NCBI RefSeq assembly: GCF_963576615.1
Contig: NC_088718.1
Coordinates: forward strand, 27,210,377 to 27,274,376
Length of the DNA: 64,000 bases
Reading direction: 5' to 3'
From: Watersipora subatra
Taxonomy: Eukaryota > Bryozoa > Gymnolaemata > Cheilostomatida > Watersiporidae
The translations under genes were made by a program, and so were the position numbers. The notes beneath the pieces were generated by a model, which saw only the letters and a list, made by a program, of their open reading frames with translations, did no database searches and had not been told where the DNA came from. This document shows positions 52,801 through 60,321 of this stretch, piece by piece (positions within the stretch are counted from its first letter, which is position 1; the number at the start of each line of letters is the position of its first letter).

Positions 52801-54662
52801 AAAATATTTTATAACAGGGGCATCGCAACCCGTGAGCGCAATTTATCCATTAATACGTCATTTAGCGTGTACAATCGGGAGAAGGGTATACAGCATATGG
52901 TAAGAGCATTGGTCTCGTGAGAGCTCATTAGCCTTGTGCTTAAATGTGAGTTTAGAAACTGGTGGTAGCAATTTTTGTGAGTTCAAATCCAGCAAGAAGC
53001 GAGCTTTTCATGCCAAGATTTTAATAGCTACAGCTGGATAGACCAAATCACAGACTACGACAATCGTTGAGATATATATGCTACCGGAATGCCCGGGTAT
53101 TAAAAATAAGCTTGTAAGCAGTGATAGAGGTGCCACACAAATAAACAATTGCCAATGGCTAACTTTAGAAAGTTCTTACTAATACATAAAATGACGTTGC
53201 GCCGTAACGGAGAACGGTAGCAACGCCTGTGACCCATATATCACCCAATGAATCCACCGATTTCGGGTAGCTACATTGGTAAGGCATTTGACTGGTGATG
53301 GGGAGGTTCTGAGATGAAATCTTCTGCAATATGGATTCTTCATTCCAATAGTTTAATAGCTATAGCTGGACAAACCGAAAGACACACAAACTTTGAGATT
53401 AAAACATGCTAGTTAATACATCCAAAGCGCTTCAAAAGTGATTATTTAACTGATGTAGGTAATGAATGTCATCGCGATGGTCAGTTGAATGATCGTAGTG
53501 TAGTGGAATAGATCGCTAGTCTTCAGACTTGGGAGGGTCTGAGATCACACCCTCTAAAAAGTGGATTTTGCATGGCTGGATTTTAACAGCTTCAACTGGA
53601 CACATGGACAGGCAGACCAACAAACATTGAGGTTTGTATATATACATCAGGCTGTGATGTTCCAACACCGATGAATACGGTAGACACTCTTATAATGTTA
53701 AGTTTTTGCTTCATGCTAATTCCATATAATGTAAGCTACGAAGTGCAAGGTCTGAAATTCGATTTGCGTATCTCCTAGTTAACCTTAAAAACATTGCTTT
53801 CTTTTTAGCACCTAGAGAGCATGATATATAGGGTTATTTCTGTTACACATACTAGTACCGTGGCAGTCTAGTTGTTCTAGAAATCGTCAGATTTGTCGGT
53901 AAAGTACAGATAAGTAGCTGCGTAATTATTCAGTGTAGGTGTTGGAGTGTCGGTCTACCGATCAGATCGTCACGAGTTGAACTATCATTGAAAGCTATGG
54001 TTTATCATATCCTTGAACCTTTTCAACAGATAAACGAACAAGCAGATAGACACCGCCCTTATTATAGTAACATTACACTTTTGTTTCACTTTATTTTAGA
54101 CGTATAAAACATTTTTACCACTTTCCTTTTGCAAAACAGACCTTGCTGTCTAGAATTAAAAAAACTTGAAGTAAATTGACATTAAATGGGCGCTTAAGTT
54201 ATTGTAAATCTTTTGCCGCAATTATAGACCATGAAAGTGATAAGAAAGGAGAAAAGTTGTCAATAGAAACCAATAACACTATATTATGATAGTCATTAAA
54301 TTAAAAAATTAAATCTAGTCTTTTTCTTTTTTAAAGAACACAAAGGGTGAGTTTGGGAAGATCTTGATACGGATTGGGCAATTTACATGCACTTTACCAT
54401 TCGTATAGTGTAAAATCTCTATTACATAAATGTTCCCGGAATGAATTGTTTACGTTGCAGAAGCGTCTACAGTATGTATATCTATTGGTTAAATGCATTG
54501 AATAAGGAGTGTCATACGACCTAATCAACCTACTGGAATGTCATATGGCCTAGTTGAAGTATCTCTGTGTCCCTCCTCCTGCCCATCATCTGTTGACTTA
54601 AAACCAGCTTCGAAACCTTGGCTTAACAGAAGAGATGTTTCCTTGTGTTCTCCATCTGCCAT
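28683..54662 (-). CDS. Facilitated sugar transporter, SLC2A/GLUT family, 12 coding exons
   Basis: Exons (minus strand): 54662-54534, 51368-51270, 51088-50928, 48007-47883, 47077-46907, 40743-40636, 40509-40412, 36896-36801, 32892-32680, 30984-30903, 29649-29522, 28883-28683. Total 1611 nt = 536 aa plus TGA, with all phases consistent. This is a 12-helix major facilitator of the plasma membrane. Motifs seen: [11 protein letters not shown] after helix 2 (121-131), AGRF in helix 4, [21 protein letters not shown] in helix 7, [21 protein letters not shown] in helix 10, NWACNF in helix 11 and APETKDRS after helix 12. VERxGRRTLHL and the overall order favour a class I-like GLUT. In sugar-contact positions QLS of helix 7 is HAS and the Glu of FFEVGP is Phe, so the substrate cannot be named. 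A ttttttgcag acceptor (54690) implies an upstream UTR exon. Confidence 0.95.
28915..29370. repeat. About 57-bp tandem repeat in SLC2A intron 11
   Basis: About seven units around actagtacttatctccccct plus ttactcattgatcttctg and tttcc. The units alternate between two versions (gatttt..ttctac and gatctt..ctctac), so the period is partly doubled. Confidence 0.9.
29522..29649 (-). CDS. SLC2A exon 11 (helices 10-11)
   Basis: 128 nt, gtttcag acceptor and GTATGT donor. Encodes [20 protein letters not shown] then [20 protein letters not shown]432 and W456 match the two helix 10/11 Trp of GLUT1, and N459 matches its helix 11 Asn. Confidence 0.95.
29905..30050. repeat. Dispersed repeat related to 24208-24420
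   Basis: acagcttacaaacagtgtca, accattggcc, aatttgagtaac, tactataataagagccatgt in the same order as in 24208-24420. Confidence 0.5.
30076..30157 (-). repeat. tRNA-derived SINE head (minus)
   Basis: On the minus strand: gcgagctgcgtagcttagtg then gtagtgc (A box). The B box (ggtctgattctt) is poor. It sits next to the plus-strand SINE at 30276, so the two may be parts of one composite. Confidence 0.45.
30276..30410 (+). repeat. tRNA-derived SINE (family 1)
   Basis: gccatgtggtgtcatggata (A-box region), gagttaaatgcc (decayed B box), gtgtgaagcag and the gacagaccatcaaacgac tail. Confidence 0.55.
30903..30984 (-). CDS. SLC2A exon 10 (helix 9-10 junction)
   Basis: 82 nt, tttgcag acceptor and GTGAGA donor. 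Encodes [20 protein letters not shown] then ICFFVGP. The position of the sugar-contacting Glu in the class I motif FFEVGP is Phe424. Confidence 0.92.
30985..32679. other. SLC2A intron 9
   Basis: AT-rich, no exon or named repeat. The open frame at 31915-32166 is basic, lacks family motifs and does not fit the transporter phases. Confidence 0.5.
32680..32892 (-). CDS. SLC2A exon 9 (helices 7-9)
   Basis: 213 nt, phase 0 on both sides, ttcaccag acceptor and GTATTG donor. Encodes [40 protein letters not shown] and [14 protein letters not shown]. The GRR motif between helices 8 and 9 is intact. The frame also runs on upstream of the exon, but that extension is intron. Confidence 0.96.
33243..33353 (-). 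repeat. tRNA-derived SINE (family 2, minus)
   Basis: Minus strand: gcagccatggcctaatggtg (A box), gaggttcgattccc (near-perfect B box), then aaaggtcactagtgatgaca and ggaatgac. It is the best preserved member and pairs with the copy at 23680-23770. Confidence 0.75.
33527..35337. mobile_element. TA-flanked TIR element (pogo/Tc-mariner-like), interrupted by a foldback
   Basis: Left end cagtgaaactcggataactc (33527), right end gagttatccatgtttcactg (35337), flanked by TA on both sides (33525-33526, 35338-35339). Removing the nested insertion leaves about 1 kb with no transposase frame, so it is non-autonomous. CAGT..AA.CTCG..TAAC ends are typical of pogo-like MITEs. Lies in SLC2A intron 8. Confidence 0.8.
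34208..35015. mobile_element. Foldback transposon with about 300-bp terminal inverted repeats
   Basis: The ends cacgggctagccgggtcac and gtgacccagctagcccgtg extend inward as inverted repeats of roughly 330 bp (34208-34540) and 307 bp (34709-35015). The exact 8-bp duplication ctattcat stands on both sides (34200-34207, 35016-35023). The left arm carries an extra small palindrome (aaaacaaaaacaacatgctg then tttttgtttt). 8-bp duplications suit hAT or P-like transposition. It was inserted after the outer TA element. Opposed open frames here are the two arms read twice. Confidence 0.88.
35340..36800. other. SLC2A intron 8 remainder
   Basis: AT-rich unique sequence. No exon fits the required phase-0 junction here. 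Two short ctggacctctaccatgattg / ccagacatctaccatgactg repeats lie at about 35378-35510. Confidence 0.5.
36801..36896 (-). CDS. SLC2A exon 8 (start of helix 7)
   Basis: 96 nt, phase 0, attgtag acceptor and GTAAGC donor. Encodes [20 protein letters not shown] then [12 protein letters not shown]. Glucose-binding Q322, Q323 and N328 are kept. The preceding QLS signature of glucose-type GLUTs is H319-A320-S321. Confidence 0.95.
37250..38935. repeat. 35/36-bp minisatellite, about 47 units, SLC2A intron 7
   Basis: Units of aagtctaaaatagcaggtac plus tagaatgagataaaac (36 bp) or tagaatgagacatac (35 bp), with rarer tagtgggtyccagaatgagt versions at regular distances. Because 36 is a multiple of 3, long frames of the [12 protein letters not shown] type appear on the minus strand. 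These are artefacts. Confidence 0.96.
38940..40411. other. SLC2A intron 7 remainder
   Basis: No repeat or exon recognised, except two tandem copies of atgccccatgataataagag at about 40205-40252. Confidence 0.5.
40412..40509 (-). CDS. SLC2A exon 7 (cytoplasmic linker)
   Basis: 98 nt, attacag acceptor and GTGTGT donor. Encodes [21 protein letters not shown] then [12 protein letters not shown], the loop between helices 6 and 7. It was found because the phases of exons 6 and 8 need an exon with a 2-nt start. ALxKLR is the usual family start of this loop. Confidence 0.9.
40636..40743 (-). CDS. SLC2A exon 6 (helix 6, PESP motif)
   Basis: 108 nt, cttttttag acceptor and GTAAGG donor. Encodes [20 protein letters not shown] then [15 protein letters not shown]. 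Confidence 0.95.
40980..41178 (+). repeat. 5' LTR
   Basis: 199 bp, TG..CA ends. U3 holds repeated gttacgagaggtcacgggaa-type 17-bp motifs and a TATA box (gtataaagg, 41103-41111). Confidence 0.95.
41179..41196 (+). promoter_or_regulatory. Putative primer binding site
   Basis: TGGCGCAGTTGACGAAGC directly abuts the LTR. TGG at its start would pair with the CCA of a tRNA. I cannot name the tRNA. Confidence 0.7.
41447..42727 (+). CDS. Gag-like polyprotein with two zinc knuckles
   Basis: 426 aa from the first plausible ATG (41447). The frame is open 10 codons further upstream, but without ATG. An N-terminal helical region of about 180 residues ([20 protein letters not shown] resembles the Ty3/gypsy capsid region) is followed by an Arg/Ser/Gly-rich stretch. 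Two CCHC knuckles ([14 protein letters not shown] and [14 protein letters not shown], 42347-42442) lead to a second RS/RG-rich tail, expected to bind RNA. It ends at TGA 42725-42727, followed directly by CTAG, and the same frame continues into the protease. No internal break was seen. The A/G-rich codon use differs from the host exons. Confidence 0.92.
   Translation: MESGLTKLVFGEHGDGSWERFIEEMNLCIECAVERRGYEGEGGDRRPIMRGRARLVPLLRAIGHSGREVLRGAGFDVDGINSTYEGAVEVLQGYYGRQESMFVKGHKFLTARQTLGESDREFLQRVESLSRYAEVTNDNDRVRFALIVAVNGLRDREVSRELMKNANLTWALLQEALRAREMANSSDKFLRGEGRSTDLKSEVKREVAKVSEFDSRVQHRSNDRDRSYDSAGRSSPRGAPRGSPRSSREYYGSEEQGTSRYGTRGREYHKDSDSRKYRDNRERHVSRYGAGSREGSGGRVCYNCKRSGHEMRSCPSIKCFCCGQRGHVSRYCRDRREVGYDGRGSSRRSGGSRDNSYERYGSRDSCSGERYRGRESPREIRGQFGRYRDNSMDRFEGEKYKKRYQDSSKGRSVRFSGSRDKYEDDS
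42725..42731 (+). promoter_or_regulatory. UGA-CUAG stop-codon readthrough context between gag and protease
   Basis: The gag stop reads TGA CTA G. UGA followed by CUA/CUAG is the best known leaky context in animal mRNAs and alphaviruses. The protease frame is the same as gag, and there is no in-frame ATG between this stop and the protease active site. Confidence 0.75.
42728..44002 (+). CDS. Retropepsin-like aspartic protease with coiled-coil and Gly/Ser tail
   Basis: In-frame continuation of gag after TGA. The protease fold begins at once ([20 protein letters not shown]). The active site is DTG (42788-42796), and NFLGITEL matches the second conserved block. After about 130 residues there is a highly charged helical stretch (43447-43630, [20 protein letters not shown] and on), likely a coiled coil, then a Pro/Ser and Gly/Ser-rich tail ending in WQWSWQ. 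There is no RT. No AUG precedes the active site, so expression as a gag extension is the simplest reading. A second frame (to 44147) with an acidic end ([16 protein letters not shown]) overlaps the tail and could be reached by frameshift. Confidence 0.88.
   Translation, partial: LGRRIVEVLKVNGKNVEFTFDTGAEVSTVTEGTAERLNLRLEEPSTVLAGIDGRKLRVVGKAGVRLESKYGFMETEVYVVKGLRTNFLGITELRQLKLFAVVNAVCKSKFEAVKECRSIKPVKPFSSRTIIAGSSYVSDDVELQNLTNKSDRESEVERGHTGQDWWTCKTKEVKSSEYVEIGSQQGTAQGTRDVQVSMGCGREQSHDEVREGAEKVAKPVSVMEKVCSFLAEISSKGMLDREGHEKKVAEIEREEREVRRKSKEKLAKLKAKREAAVMELENVKAFRVVVQELAEVQRRVASSRPALVAGEVELDRSGPMPTPSSVVPSPVQLVTAQVETSHRKPVEPASYWGERGKDGRDGDEVEESLLTQPKDSGLVRVGGSSVGDVGGRSVGSDSGHGKSIGSGGGQSDEKASADWQWSWQ
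44226..44245 (+). promoter_or_regulatory. Polypurine tract of the LTR element
   Basis: Twenty purines in a row, two bases before the 3' LTR. This is the usual primer site for plus-strand DNA. Confidence 0.85.
44248..44446 (+). repeat. 3' LTR
   Basis: 199 bp. By eye it differs from the 5' LTR at two sites (ttacggg to ttacagg, agtatga to agtacga). Confidence 0.95.
44791..45923. mobile_element. hAT-like non-autonomous element, 1.13 kb
   Basis: The ends tagaggtggaacgagac and gtctcgttccacctcta form perfect 17-bp terminal inverted repeats. They are flanked by the exact 8-bp duplication cttgttag (44783-44790, 45924-45931). 8 bp and a TAGAGGTGG end are typical of hAT. Subterminal gtctcg/cgagac motifs are abundant at both ends. 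No transposase frame. Confidence 0.92.
46126..46203 (+). other. G-run tract with quadruplex potential
   Basis: Repeated runs ggggtatggaggg, gggtggggtgtgggggg and ggggtggggtgtggggg on the plus strand, i.e. the template of the minus-strand transporter gene, inside intron 5. It consists of imperfect 28-bp duplicates. Confidence 0.7.
46907..47077 (-). CDS. SLC2A exon 5 (helices 4-5)
   Basis: 171 nt, tttgcag acceptor and GTAATT donor. Encodes [40 protein letters not shown] and [16 protein letters not shown]. The EISPxxLRG motif is the conserved intracellular helix signature of GLUTs. Confidence 0.96.
47673..47785. repeat. Near-perfect 54-bp palindrome
   Basis: acatttatcttagctttggc through ccagcact is answered by its reverse complement with one mismatch (cacagaag against cttgtgtg). 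The centre is only about 5 nt (gatca). It lies 98 bp inside intron 4 from exon 4. A transcript would fold into a long hairpin. Confidence 0.93.
47883..48007 (-). CDS. SLC2A exon 4 (helices 3-4)
   Basis: 125 nt, atttacag acceptor and GTAAGC donor. Encodes [40 protein letters not shown]. Holds the AGRF helix 4 motif. Confidence 0.95.
48216..49197. mobile_element. hAT-like non-autonomous element, 0.98 kb
   Basis: The ends cagtgtctgaagtgg and (inverted) cagtgttcgaaatgg are imperfect TIRs followed by a shared gggggtac block. ccacagg is repeated on both sides (48209-48215, 49198-49204), one base short of the 8 expected. Internal gaggggcgctgcgccctctc is a palindrome. No transposase frame. Confidence 0.75.
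49981..50861. mobile_element. TIR repeat family X, copy 1 (with tRNA-like centre)
   Basis: Left end tggattagatgctcctataa; the right end read inverted is ctgtagacactcttacaacg. Flanked by TA. It aligns over most of its length with 53678-54472 (shared blocks: ccatataa.gtaa, gcaaggt/gcaagtt.tgaaattc, agtagctgc..aattattca, gagttg, cagaccttgctgtcta, gagtttggga). A tRNA-like segment (gtcacgagttggagtctt) lies in the middle. Not coding. Confidence 0.7.
50928..51088 (-). CDS. SLC2A exon 3 (extracellular loop 1 to helix 2-3 loop)
   Basis: 161 nt, cttggcag acceptor and GTGGGC donor. Encodes [54 protein letters not shown]. The first loop lacks an N-x-S/T sequon, which is usual in vertebrate class I GLUTs. 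Confidence 0.96.
51270..51368 (-). CDS. SLC2A exon 2 (helix 1)
   Basis: 99 nt, phase 0, gcgctcag acceptor and GTAAGC donor. Encodes [33 protein letters not shown]. The FGYxxGxxNxP motif ending helix 1 is conserved. Confidence 0.95.
51598..51668 (-). repeat. tRNA-derived SINE head (minus)
   Basis: Minus strand: tatggatcagtggtagagcg (A box) and gtgagttcaaattc (B box). Preceded on the plus side by gtccagctatagctatta, the SINE body seen elsewhere. Confidence 0.6.
52140..52488 (+). repeat. 23-bp tandem repeat, about 15 near-identical units
   Basis: tatttaatgattgtggaact plus atg, repeated with a single substitution in one unit (tatttta) and at the end. Very low divergence suggests recent expansion. 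SLC2A intron 1. Confidence 0.97.
52893..53060 (+). repeat. tRNA-derived SINE (family 1)
   Basis: catatggtaagagcattggt (A-box region), gtgagttcaaatccagcaag (B box), gcttttcatgccaagatttt and aatagctacagctgg body. Longer tRNA-like part than other copies. Confidence 0.6.
53097..53210. repeat. Dispersed repeat related to 24208-24420
   Basis: ggaatgcccgggtattaaaa, agcttgtaagcagtgataga, attgccaatggctaac in the shared order. Confidence 0.5.
53262..53400 (+). repeat. tRNA-derived SINE (family 1)
   Basis: gggtagctacattggtaagg (A-box region), gttctgagatgaaatctt (decayed B box), atggattcttcattcc, aatagctatagctggacaaa, cacacaaactttgag. Confidence 0.6.
53492..53640 (+). repeat. tRNA-derived SINE (family 1)
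   Basis: gatcgtagtgtagtggaata (A-box region), ggtctgagatcacaccct, agtggattttgcatggctgg, ttcaactggacacatggaca, caaacattgaggtttgtata. Third copy in the same orientation within 750 bp. Confidence 0.6.
53678..54472. mobile_element. TIR repeat family X, copy 2
   Basis: Left end cggtagacactcttataatg; right end inverted ctgtagacgcttctgcaacg. Flanked by TA on both sides (53676-53677, 54473-54474). Aligns with 49981-50861. Ends 61 bp from SLC2A exon 1. Confidence 0.75.
54534..54662 (-). CDS. SLC2A first coding exon (cytoplasmic N-terminus)
   Basis: 129 nt from ATG 54662-54660 to a GTAGGT donor. Encodes [50 protein letters not shown] resembles an acidic dileucine sorting signal (E-x3-LL). An acceptor (tttttttgcag, exon edge 54689) lies 27 nt upstream of the ATG, and this is the first ATG after it. 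Confidence 0.9.
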
Positions 54663-54689
54663 GATATTCAAAACAAACTGACACAGACC

Positions 54690-56819
54690 CTGCAAAAAAA
54701 CAGTCAGGACATAAATTATTTGTGTGATAAATGATTACATTGAAAGACTAAATTATTAGATTTAGTTTTATTATTATTATTAGTAATGTCTTGAAATGAA
54801 CTATAATTGAATGTTACCCGCAAGAAATGAAAAAAAGTTCCATAATTTTTGTGATGCAATGGAAAAAAAGAGTATATGAGAATAAGATGAGTTCGTTACA
54901 CCAACCTACTACATCCACCATTGCATGTTTTAGTTTATGAACTTTCTGTTACTATAACCTTCAATTTATTATCTCGACTCCTCCGCAATACTGCTTGATT
55001 ACCAACTTTTAAAACACTTTATTAACTCACTAATTCATGATTTCTGTCTTCCCATTTTTGTTTATATCATGTAACGAAAAACATCATTTTTGATGATTTA
55101 CTGATGCAAGTGAAAAGTTATACATACAAGTCAAACACTAAAAACAAGAACTATTGAAAAACCAACTTGCACAACTGGTTGAAATTCTAAACAACCCTTC
55201 TTGTAAGGAGTAAAACAAGGCAATAGGAGATGATACTAAACATACCTATTTCAATTGTGCAATAAAATACATCTGAAGTAGAACAACTTAGGTCATAGCA
55301 ACAAACCACTGGGTTCTTCCCTTTTCAAAGCTACGGCTGCCATGAGGCGAACAATGTGCTCATGAATAACATGTGATACATAAACCAGAACCACATTCAC
55401 TTACATAAAGAGATCTTGTTGATCAAGTGTACTCAGATGCCTATATTGAACTAATCATGTAGTGAATAAATCGCTGCTTTTAGTTTTTTGCCGAGACTCA
55501 CTCCAAATGTTCGGGGAGCAAGTAGTCTCACCTCAAAAAACATTATTTTCTTGTCAATCCTCAGTTCAAGTTAGACAACCTAACATTCCAATTCCCAAGT
55601 AAACTCGAGGATATCAACAAACTTTCCTGTCATTCTGTCATTGTAAATTCATGAGGTTATAGATTGCATATTTTCAATTATGGTCAAACCGCTTCCTCAA
55701 GGTTAATTCATTCCAAAGTTAGCTTTGAATGTTGAAAATGATGTAAATTGGAGTGAATATTTTTATAAAATACATAGTACCTCGTTTAATTTATTTTAAA
55801 ACCCAGAAAGTAATCAAGCAATCACATATGGCAGTAAAACAAAAACAGTGCATGAAACGTAAATAAAAAAATACAAAAACTTGAATTACTTATAAGGATT
55901 GAACTGAGTAATAATCAGTAAAAGGTATCAATTTGACCTCATAGACATGTGAACAGAGGTGTGATGGAGTGACTGGCATAACTTATTTTAATTTACATTA
56001 AATGTAATAGCTTAACCAACTTGACTTTTTTAGGACCTGTGCCAATAACATCCGTATAATGTAAACAATGGACTGAAAAACCAGAGCCAATAATCTTAGT
56101 ATAAGGACCCTCATTCCCTTTTTCCAACGAAAAATTTCCCTCAGAAACCAAGCTTGCAATAAAATAAGCAACTTTTACCTGATATTAGCAATTATGGCAT
56201 GTTTAGAAAAAACAGAATTTAAGGATGTCAATAATATATAGTTTTATCTGCTGAACTTGATTATTAACTGAAAGAAACCTAGGAAAACAAGAGGTTGGAC
56301 TTTTATTGAACAGTGAATAAATACAATAGAGTATTTATTTATGCTGGTACAATAGAGTGGTGGTGGTGTATGATGGACCCTAGAGCTGTACCAGTCGACA
56401 CTACAGACCTCAGCATCAAAGGGCTGATAGCAGCGACGGACCCAGAAAATCTCCCATCAGTCAAGACTTTGTGCTAACCTCCAAGTGGTAACCAGCGAAA
56501 ACTGAAATTGTCCAGACTAACAGTATGTGGTCTATGAAATGATTACCAAAACAGCAATGAATTCAGAATGTGACATCTGAAAAGGCAAATCAACCTGGCC
56601 AATCACTGCAACTACTGAACGGCTGTGCTCGTCCTGGTCTATCCCTACCGGCACAATGAACTTCTTTAGTGGAAAGGAGAACTTTGGCAACCGACAAAAC
56701 TTAAGGTATCCTTAAACATCTTGCCAGCAAATTCGAACGTATCAAGAAAAGTATCAAAAAATGAACTAATGCCGGCAGGATGTCAAGCAGGATAAAAAGG
56801 TCTGCACTTGTAAACTTAA
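54690..56819. other. Sequence upstream of the SLC2A coding region
   Basis: No exon or named repeat. It should hold part of the 5' UTR intron. 56330-56819 has higher GC and may be the decayed 5' part of the LINE that follows. Confidence 0.45.
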
Positions 56820-58476
56820 CTTCACATCATAGAACATCCGAACAATGTTAAACTGACAGAGTACAAAAGACCTGAAAGATGAAGCACAATCATATCATAT
56901 GAACTGCAGAAGCATGACATTGACATTACAGCCCTGAGTGAAGTAAGATTCCAAAGCGCGGGTAAAATAGGAAATAGGTAAGAAATAGGCTACACTGTCT
57001 ATTGGAGCAGCTAGACTGCAACTGAATGTAATGAATAAAGTGTGGCTCTTGCTGTCAAAAATAAACTTGTTTCAAAATTGATAGAGGAGCCCAAGGCAAT
57101 CAACGACAGACAGGTTGATGTCCCTCAGGGTACCTTTATGTACCTGGTGTATAGTGATAGCTGTCGTGCTCCTACAAACAGTCAATAACATCAATAATTT
57201 TTACCATCACATCAGCTGAACCAGACTCTAATATCAGTCTTAGCACCTGATAAGTTCATGCTAAGGTGCATCATGATAAAGTGACTTCAATGCCAGAGTT
57301 GGCCAAGATCCCTCAACCTGGCCCGGTGTGATAGGCAAGCATGGCTGTGGAAAGCTAAACATCAATGGCGGACTTTTCTCAATCTGCAGCAAACTCCGAC
57401 TCTGCATTATTAACACCGGCTTTAAGCACAGACCAACTTACAAATAATCATGGATGCATCAGAAAAGTAAGAAATGGCACCTCATTGACTTTCCCATCAC
57501 ACAACGTGATCTTCCAAAACATCTTGGATACCAAAACAATAAGAGGGCAAAAATGGCAACTGCTGTAGCGACCACATCATGATAAGAACGAAAGCCAAGC
57601 TCAAAGTGAAAAGAAGAGAAACAAAGGAAGAACATCCTGCTAGAATCTGGATGTTTCACGACTTGAGAGAAATAAAGCGCAACAAGATCTCGAGTCAGCC
57701 CGTGCTGAGAAAATACATGTAGGACTGTGAAACTCCAAAAGGAGTGTAGAACCAGTAGAAAGTTTTTAAAGATACTGCGTATGATGCACCTAAAACGTCC
57801 AGGCAATGTCACCAGCAAACATGAAGACTAGTTCGTTGAGAACAATGCTGAGCTCAAAGAATTTATTGATAACGGAAACCAGACAAGGGCCAATATGCTC
57901 TCCGGAAATACTTGTTCCAACAAACCAAAATATTGAGTGGCCAGAATGCTCACAAGCAGATGTTGGGAGCTTAAGAACGAATGGTGGCTTGCAAAGGCTG
58001 TTGAGCTACAGCGGTTTGCAGACAGCAATGACATGAAAGGGTTCTATTAAAGCCATCCTAGCCATCCTGACCAATCGTTAGCCAATGACAGTGTAATGCT
58101 TCTGACAAAAAATACAAGACCTGCAAGCAACATGGACTGAGCAATCAAGCAAGCTACTGAATGAGACACCGGAGGTTAACAAAATTGCCATTGAAGACCA
58201 GAGACAAGCCCTAATCCAAAACTAGTGAAAAAAATCCCTTGAAGTAGTTGAGTTCATCGAAGTAACTGAGATATAGTATACAAGTATACAGTATACAAGC
58301 TAACTGCTCACAAATTTGACACCTACATGATGAGACATCTACGTCGGATTCTAAATGTGAAGTGGTGGGATTTCATCTCGAATGAGGATGTTCTGGCTCA
58401 AGCTAACCTACTTAACATGCATGAAATTCTCAACCGAAGTAAACTAAGATGGGCTGGCCATGTACACAAAATATAG
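56820..58476 (+). pseudogene. Decayed RTE-like LINE with the reverse transcriptase core deleted
   Basis: Scattered frames give in order NIRTML (56830), LVSKLIEEPKAINDR (about 57060), DFNARVGQDPSTWPGVIGKH (57283, the GDFNARVG block of apurinic-type endonucleases), LCIINTGF, HLIDF, then AHKFDTYMMRHLRRILNVKW and LNRSKLRWAGHV (58320-58460). The two parts are the N-terminal endonuclease and the extreme C-terminus of LINE ORFs often annotated as craniofacial development protein 2-like. The RT motifs between them are missing, and stops and frameshifts abound. Confidence 0.82.
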
Positions 58477-59530
58477 GACTCCAAACGGATTTTCCATTCC
58501 CAACTCAGATAAGGGGTTATTGGTATCGGCAGGCAAGAATTGAGGTTAAAAAAACACAGTAAAACACAACATAAAAAACAAGAAGATACACATTGGCAGC
58601 TGGCAAATTTTCAGCAAAAATCGAGATCAACAGAGAAATGTGGTTTGTCCAGAGTTGTTTTAGAATACGGAGAGCAGTTAATATCTACAATAGAGCAATT
58701 GAGTGATTCGTAGCGATTAAGGCCGGTAGTAAATAGGTTATATATTTGTTATAATTTTTTCACTGTATTTTTCACTCATATCCAGTCTTTTCATTTTTAT
58801 CGAAGAACTGCATTGTATAAAAAAATTTACACATTGGATGTTGGAAACACTTGTTCAAACTTTATGTTCTATGTCAGAGACTCGGTGTGCAGAAGCGATT
58901 CTAGATATAGGTATTAGTTAAATAACTCGTCAGTAAGTAGGAAGGGCGCTGATTCACCAGTTGAGTTTTAAAAAACCTTGCAGAGTAAAACCTTACAACA
59001 CTTTGTAGCTGCATTTAGAATGCAAAGTAAAAATCTAAAAATAACAGCAAATTTAATGTAAACTAATAAAGCTGCCACTTCTACCCATTTATACACCTCA
59101 GCGTTGATGCAGCGTCTGTTGGTTTTTTAGGTGATGCAGAAATGACCCATTTGCTAGAGTGCAGTATTATTATCTTACATAAGGATTTCTTGTAGCCTAG
59201 GAGACCCATGCCGCTCAAGTTATTTTATTTGTATGGCTGTTGACAAAAACTTCGAAATAATATGGGCAGGACATGCCAGTGTGGTGATTAGTAAGTACGA
59301 GTGACGGTTCTCTATAGTCGCTGTTTGTAATGCCTTGGCGAATACAACACACAAGGCAGAGCCGTACTCAATTTAATGATTGGAATGTTTAGCTATTAGA
59401 ATATTTGAAACAAATCTCAGTTATAGTAATATGAATTTATTTTATTTGGACAATCACACCAAAATTTTTAGATTTACTAAACAAAAAATACGAGTGATTT
59501 AGAACTAGAACTTAAAAAACTAAACTATTA
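58477..59530. other. Gene-free stretch
   Basis: AT-rich. No repeat or exon recognised. Confidence 0.5.
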
Positions 59531-59539
59531 CAAAACACA

Positions 59540-59705
59540 TTCTCATGAACCTGTTGGTCTCATGTACCTGTTGGTCTCATGTACCTGTTGGTCTCATGTA
59601 CCTGTTGGTCTCATGTACCTGTTGGTCTCATGTACCTGTTGGTCTCATGTACCTGTTGGTCTCATGTACCTGTTGGTCTCATGTACCTGTTGGTCTCATG
59701 AACCT
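59540..59705. repeat. 17-bp tandem repeat, about ten units
   Basis: ctcatgtacctgttggt repeated almost perfectly, with aacc instead of tacc in the first and last units. Confidence 0.96.
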
Positions 59706-60084
59706 GTGTCAATGAATATTTTGTTATTTATAAAATGACAGTACGAGTACAGCCCAACTGTTTAGCCTTATTATTGCAAAACTATCATTAAATCATGGAT
59801 TCTTCGAAACAACAATCCGATAGTCAACCTATAAAGCGCGCAGCATATTGATAAACTTTACGTTCAGTAAACGATACTTTTAGAACACATAACTGAAAAA
59901 CCTGAATTGCTAAATAGTAGACAGTAGCCAACTGATTATAAAAAAGGAATCTAATTGAATTTAAAAATTCATAGTTTTAAAATCCAAAACTTCTATTATT
60001 TTATGTTATAATAATTTTAATTCATGGTTACGTAATTAACTATATAATTAGAAAAAGTCTAAAAATATATATATTTATATATGC

Positions 60085-60218
60085 ATAAACCTCAAAGTCT
60101 GTTATGTGTATGTACAGTTATAGCGATAAAGTTTTAGTAACAAAAATTCCACTTCGCAGAGGATTTGATCTCCAAACTTCCAACTCTGGTGGAATCAAGC
60201 TAAACCACTAGACCATAC
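60085..60218 (-). repeat. tRNA-derived SINE (family 1, minus)
   Basis: Minus strand: tatggtctagtggtttagct (A box), ggagatcaaatcctctgcga (B box), agtggaatttttgtt, ttatcgctataactgtacat, actttgaggtttatgcatat tail. Confidence 0.65.
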
Positions 60219-60321
60219 ATTTAATTTCACATGGTGAACAATGCTAGCGATTATATTTATTACATTGGTTAAAATATGCATAACACAACGATTACATGCT
60301 GGCCTCACAGCCTCATTAGAT

